Positions 62,552 to 64,000 of a DNA stretch of 64,000 bases are shown here, one piece after another. The DNA comes from Pseudomonas fulva 12-X. Lineage in GTDB: Bacteria > Pseudomonadota > Gammaproteobacteria > Pseudomonadales > Pseudomonadaceae. The DNA lies in contig NC_015556.1 of the NCBI RefSeq assembly GCF_000213805.1, positions 1,736,001 to 1,800,000 of the forward strand, in the 5' to 3' direction. Position 1 is the stretch's first letter; every line of letters starts with the position of its first letter. A program made the position numbers and the translations under genes. The notes beneath the pieces were generated by a model. That model did not search any database. It saw nothing but the letters and a program-made list of their open reading frames with translations, and had not been told where the DNA came from.

Positions 62552-63682
62552 ATGAAGATCAGTTCGGATTTCGACAGCGGCAACATCCTCGTGCAGGACG
62601 CCAGCGACCCGCACAAGGTGCTGCTGGCCATGCGCAAGGACCTCAACAGCGACCATTTCCAGTGGTTTCACTTCCACGTCGAGGGCCTGACTCCAGGTGC
62701 GCGCCACGACTTCAGCATCACCAATGCCGGGCAGTCGGCCTACAGCCATGCCTGGACGGGCTACAACGCCGCCGCCTCGTATGATCAGCAGACCTGGTTC
62801 CGGGTGCCGAGCCGTTTCGAGAATGGCGTGCTGCACTTCGGTCTGGAGCCTGAGCAGGCGCAGATCTGGTTCGCCTACTTTGAGCCCTACAGCCGCGCAC
62901 GACATGCCGCGCTGATCGAGCAGGCGCTGGCTTTGCCGGGTGTCGAATTGCATGCCTGCGGTCGCAGCCTCGAAGGCCGTGACATCGAGCTGCTGCGCGT
63001 GCATCGCCATGGGGGCGCGACGCGCAAGGTATGGATCATCGCCCAGCAGCATCCGGGCGAGCACATGGCCGAATGGTTCATGGAGGGCATCGTCAGGCGC
63101 CTCGGCGATGCCAGCGATGGTGAACTGGACGCCTTGCTGCAGCAGGCCGATCTGTACCTGGTGCCGAACATGAATCCGGACGGCGCCTTCCGCGGCCATC
63201 TGCGTACCAATGCGGCGGGGCAGGACCTGAACCGCGCCTGGCAGTCGGCAAGTGCGGAGCGCAGCCCCGAGGTACTGTTCGTGCAGCAGGCGATGCGCGA
63301 GGTGGGCGTGGACCTGTTTCTGGATATCCACGGCGACGAGGAAATTCCCCACGTGTTCACCGCCGGCTGCGAAGGCAACCCGGGCTTCACGCCACGCCTG
63401 GAGGCTCTGGAAACCGAGTTTCGTCAGCGCCTGGTGGACTGCGGGGCCGAGTTCCAGACCCGCTTTGGCTACCCGCGCAGTGCGCCGGGCCAGGCCAATC
63501 TCAACCTGGCCTGTAATGCGGTCGGGCAGGAGTTCGACTGCCTGTCGTTCACCCTGGAAATGCCCTTCAAGGACCATGACGATACGCCGAATCCAACCAC
63601 CGGCTGGAATGGTCAGCGTTCGAAGAAACTGGCCGCCGACATGCTCGGCGTTATCGGCCAGATGGTCGACCGCCTGCGCTGA
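62552..63682 (+). CDS. M14-family zinc carboxypeptidase (cytosolic carboxypeptidase-like)
   Basis: A 376-aa metallopeptidase. An N-terminal beta domain (about 1-125, FQWFHFHVEGL and WTGYNAAASYD) is followed by the catalytic M14 domain: zinc ligands in HPGEHMAEWFMEG (His and Glu), PNMNPDGAFRGHLR with the substrate Arg, DLNRAW, third zinc His in DIHGDE, and the catalytic Glu in LEMPFKD. This arrangement is that of cytosolic carboxypeptidase-like (AGBL/CCP) bacterial members. Lacks a signal peptide, so it acts on cytosolic peptides or side-chain glutamates. Confidence 0.88.
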   Translation: MKISSDFDSGNILVQDASDPHKVLLAMRKDLNSDHFQWFHFHVEGLTPGARHDFSITNAGQSAYSHAWTGYNAAASYDQQTWFRVPSRFENGVLHFGLEPEQAQIWFAYFEPYSRARHAALIEQALALPGVELHACGRSLEGRDIELLRVHRHGGATRKVWIIAQQHPGEHMAEWFMEGIVRRLGDASDGELDALLQQADLYLVPNMNPDGAFRGHLRTNAAGQDLNRAWQSASAERSPEVLFVQQAMREVGVDLFLDIHGDEEIPHVFTAGCEGNPGFTPRLEALETEFRQRLVDCGAEFQTRFGYPRSAPGQANLNLACNAVGQEFDCLSFTLEMPFKDHDDTPNPTTGWNGQRSKKLAADMLGVIGQMVDRLR

Positions 63683-64000
63683 TCAGGCATGCTCGTGCAG
63701 GCTGCCGGGTTCATCCTGCGTGGCCTGCAGCTCCTGAAGAATCTTCATCTTCTCGGCGATTTCCCGCTCGGCGGCGGCGCGCTGTTCAGGCTGCATGTTC
63801 TCCAGGTCTTCCTCGGTGACACCGACTTCCTTGAGGATCTTGTCGCGCATCTTCTCCGCCGGTGTCATGGCCATGTAGGCCATGAACTCATCCCTGGCGC
63901 TCGGTTTGGGCGGCGCCTTCTGCTCTTCGCTGGTCGCTAGAGTGCCGGTCTCCTGCACGCTCTCTTCACTCGCCTTATGGGGCGAGCTGTTGAGGGTGAC
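63683..64000 (-). CDS. Hypothetical protein, 5' end outside the window
   Basis: The reading frame stays open from the stop at 63683 to the window edge, so the start is probably beyond 64000; a GTG at 63958 would be the nearest internal start, without a good ribosome-binding site. The visible part is hydrophilic and helical (EFMAYMAMTPAEKMRDKILK, EVGVTEEDLENMQPEQRAAA), probably a small cytosolic protein well conserved in pseudomonads. It converges on the carboxypeptidase gene with stops adjoining. Function unknown. Confidence 0.7.
   Translation of the reverse strand, partial: VTLNSSPHKASEESVQETGTLATSEEQKAPPKPSARDEFMAYMAMTPAEKMRDKILKEVGVTEEDLENMQPEQRAAAEREIAEKMKILQELQATQDEPGSLHEHA

Overview
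The window is a gene-dense, GC-rich bacterial chromosome segment that reads as Pseudomonas. The main reasons are two copies of the small DUF3509 family and one DUF1652 protein (both families are essentially restricted to Pseudomonas), FabV as enoyl reductase, REP palindromes built on the core GTGGGAGCG, an AhpC very close to that of P. aeruginosa, and five chemoreceptors. I see no rRNA, tRNA, CRISPR array, phage or transposase gene. Nearly all genes look chromosomal and native.

Layout. 1-2.3 kb: small stress-type or unknown genes. 2.3-4.1 kb: a chemoreceptor with an extra C-terminal domain. 4.4-6.9 kb: a talarate/galactarate dehydratase-type enolase and a LacI regulator. 7.0-8.6 kb: NAD salvage (pnuC and an HTH-less nadR). 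8.7-12 kb: zinc alcohol dehydrogenase, the second DUF3509 gene, a YciE-like ferritin-fold protein and a membrane protein. 12.1-13.4 kb: a SCO1/CtaG copper-assembly pair. 13.4-32.8 kb: a signalling island with a 4HB chemoreceptor, a six-gene stressosome-like operon (RsbR, RsbS, RsbT, a kinase-fold/PP2C fusion, a histidine kinase and a hybrid kinase), an HBM chemoreceptor with a recognisable FliA promoter, two more hybrid kinases and a GAF/degenerate GGDEF/EAL protein; small stress genes (a KGG-repeat protein and DUF1652) lie inside it.

32.9-42.4 kb: transport and metabolism (LysE, AGCS symporter, PRISE-type enone reductase with its HxlR regulator, isochorismatase-like hydrolase, SulP, FabV, Gfo/Idh oxidoreductase, DUF1090). 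42.5-46.6 kb: two tandem amino-acid-type dCache chemoreceptors of identical length. 47.0-50.4 kb: a polyamine group (binding protein, acetylpolyamine amidohydrolase, AraC regulator). 50.6-58.7 kb: UppP, an MHS-type MFS carrier, HIT hydrolase, EamA exporter, lipoprotein, FAD monooxygenase, AraJ-like MFS carrier and an orphan solute-binding protein. 58.8-61.2 kb: ahpC and ahpF, with an OxyR-like site upstream of ahpC and a terminator between them. 61.4-61.9 kb: a 521-bp non-coding repeat with perfect 14-bp inverted ends. 62.0-64.0 kb: an acidic protein, an M14 carboxypeptidase and a gene running off the window.

The strongest items for follow-up are the stressosome-like operon with its fused regulator and two-component output; a 7-bp-period TGCA-N3-TGCA box 130-170 bp upstream of both DUF3509 genes and the DUF1652 gene; leader hairpins just before the ribosome-binding sites of both DUF3509 genes; and the repeat at 61367-61887.
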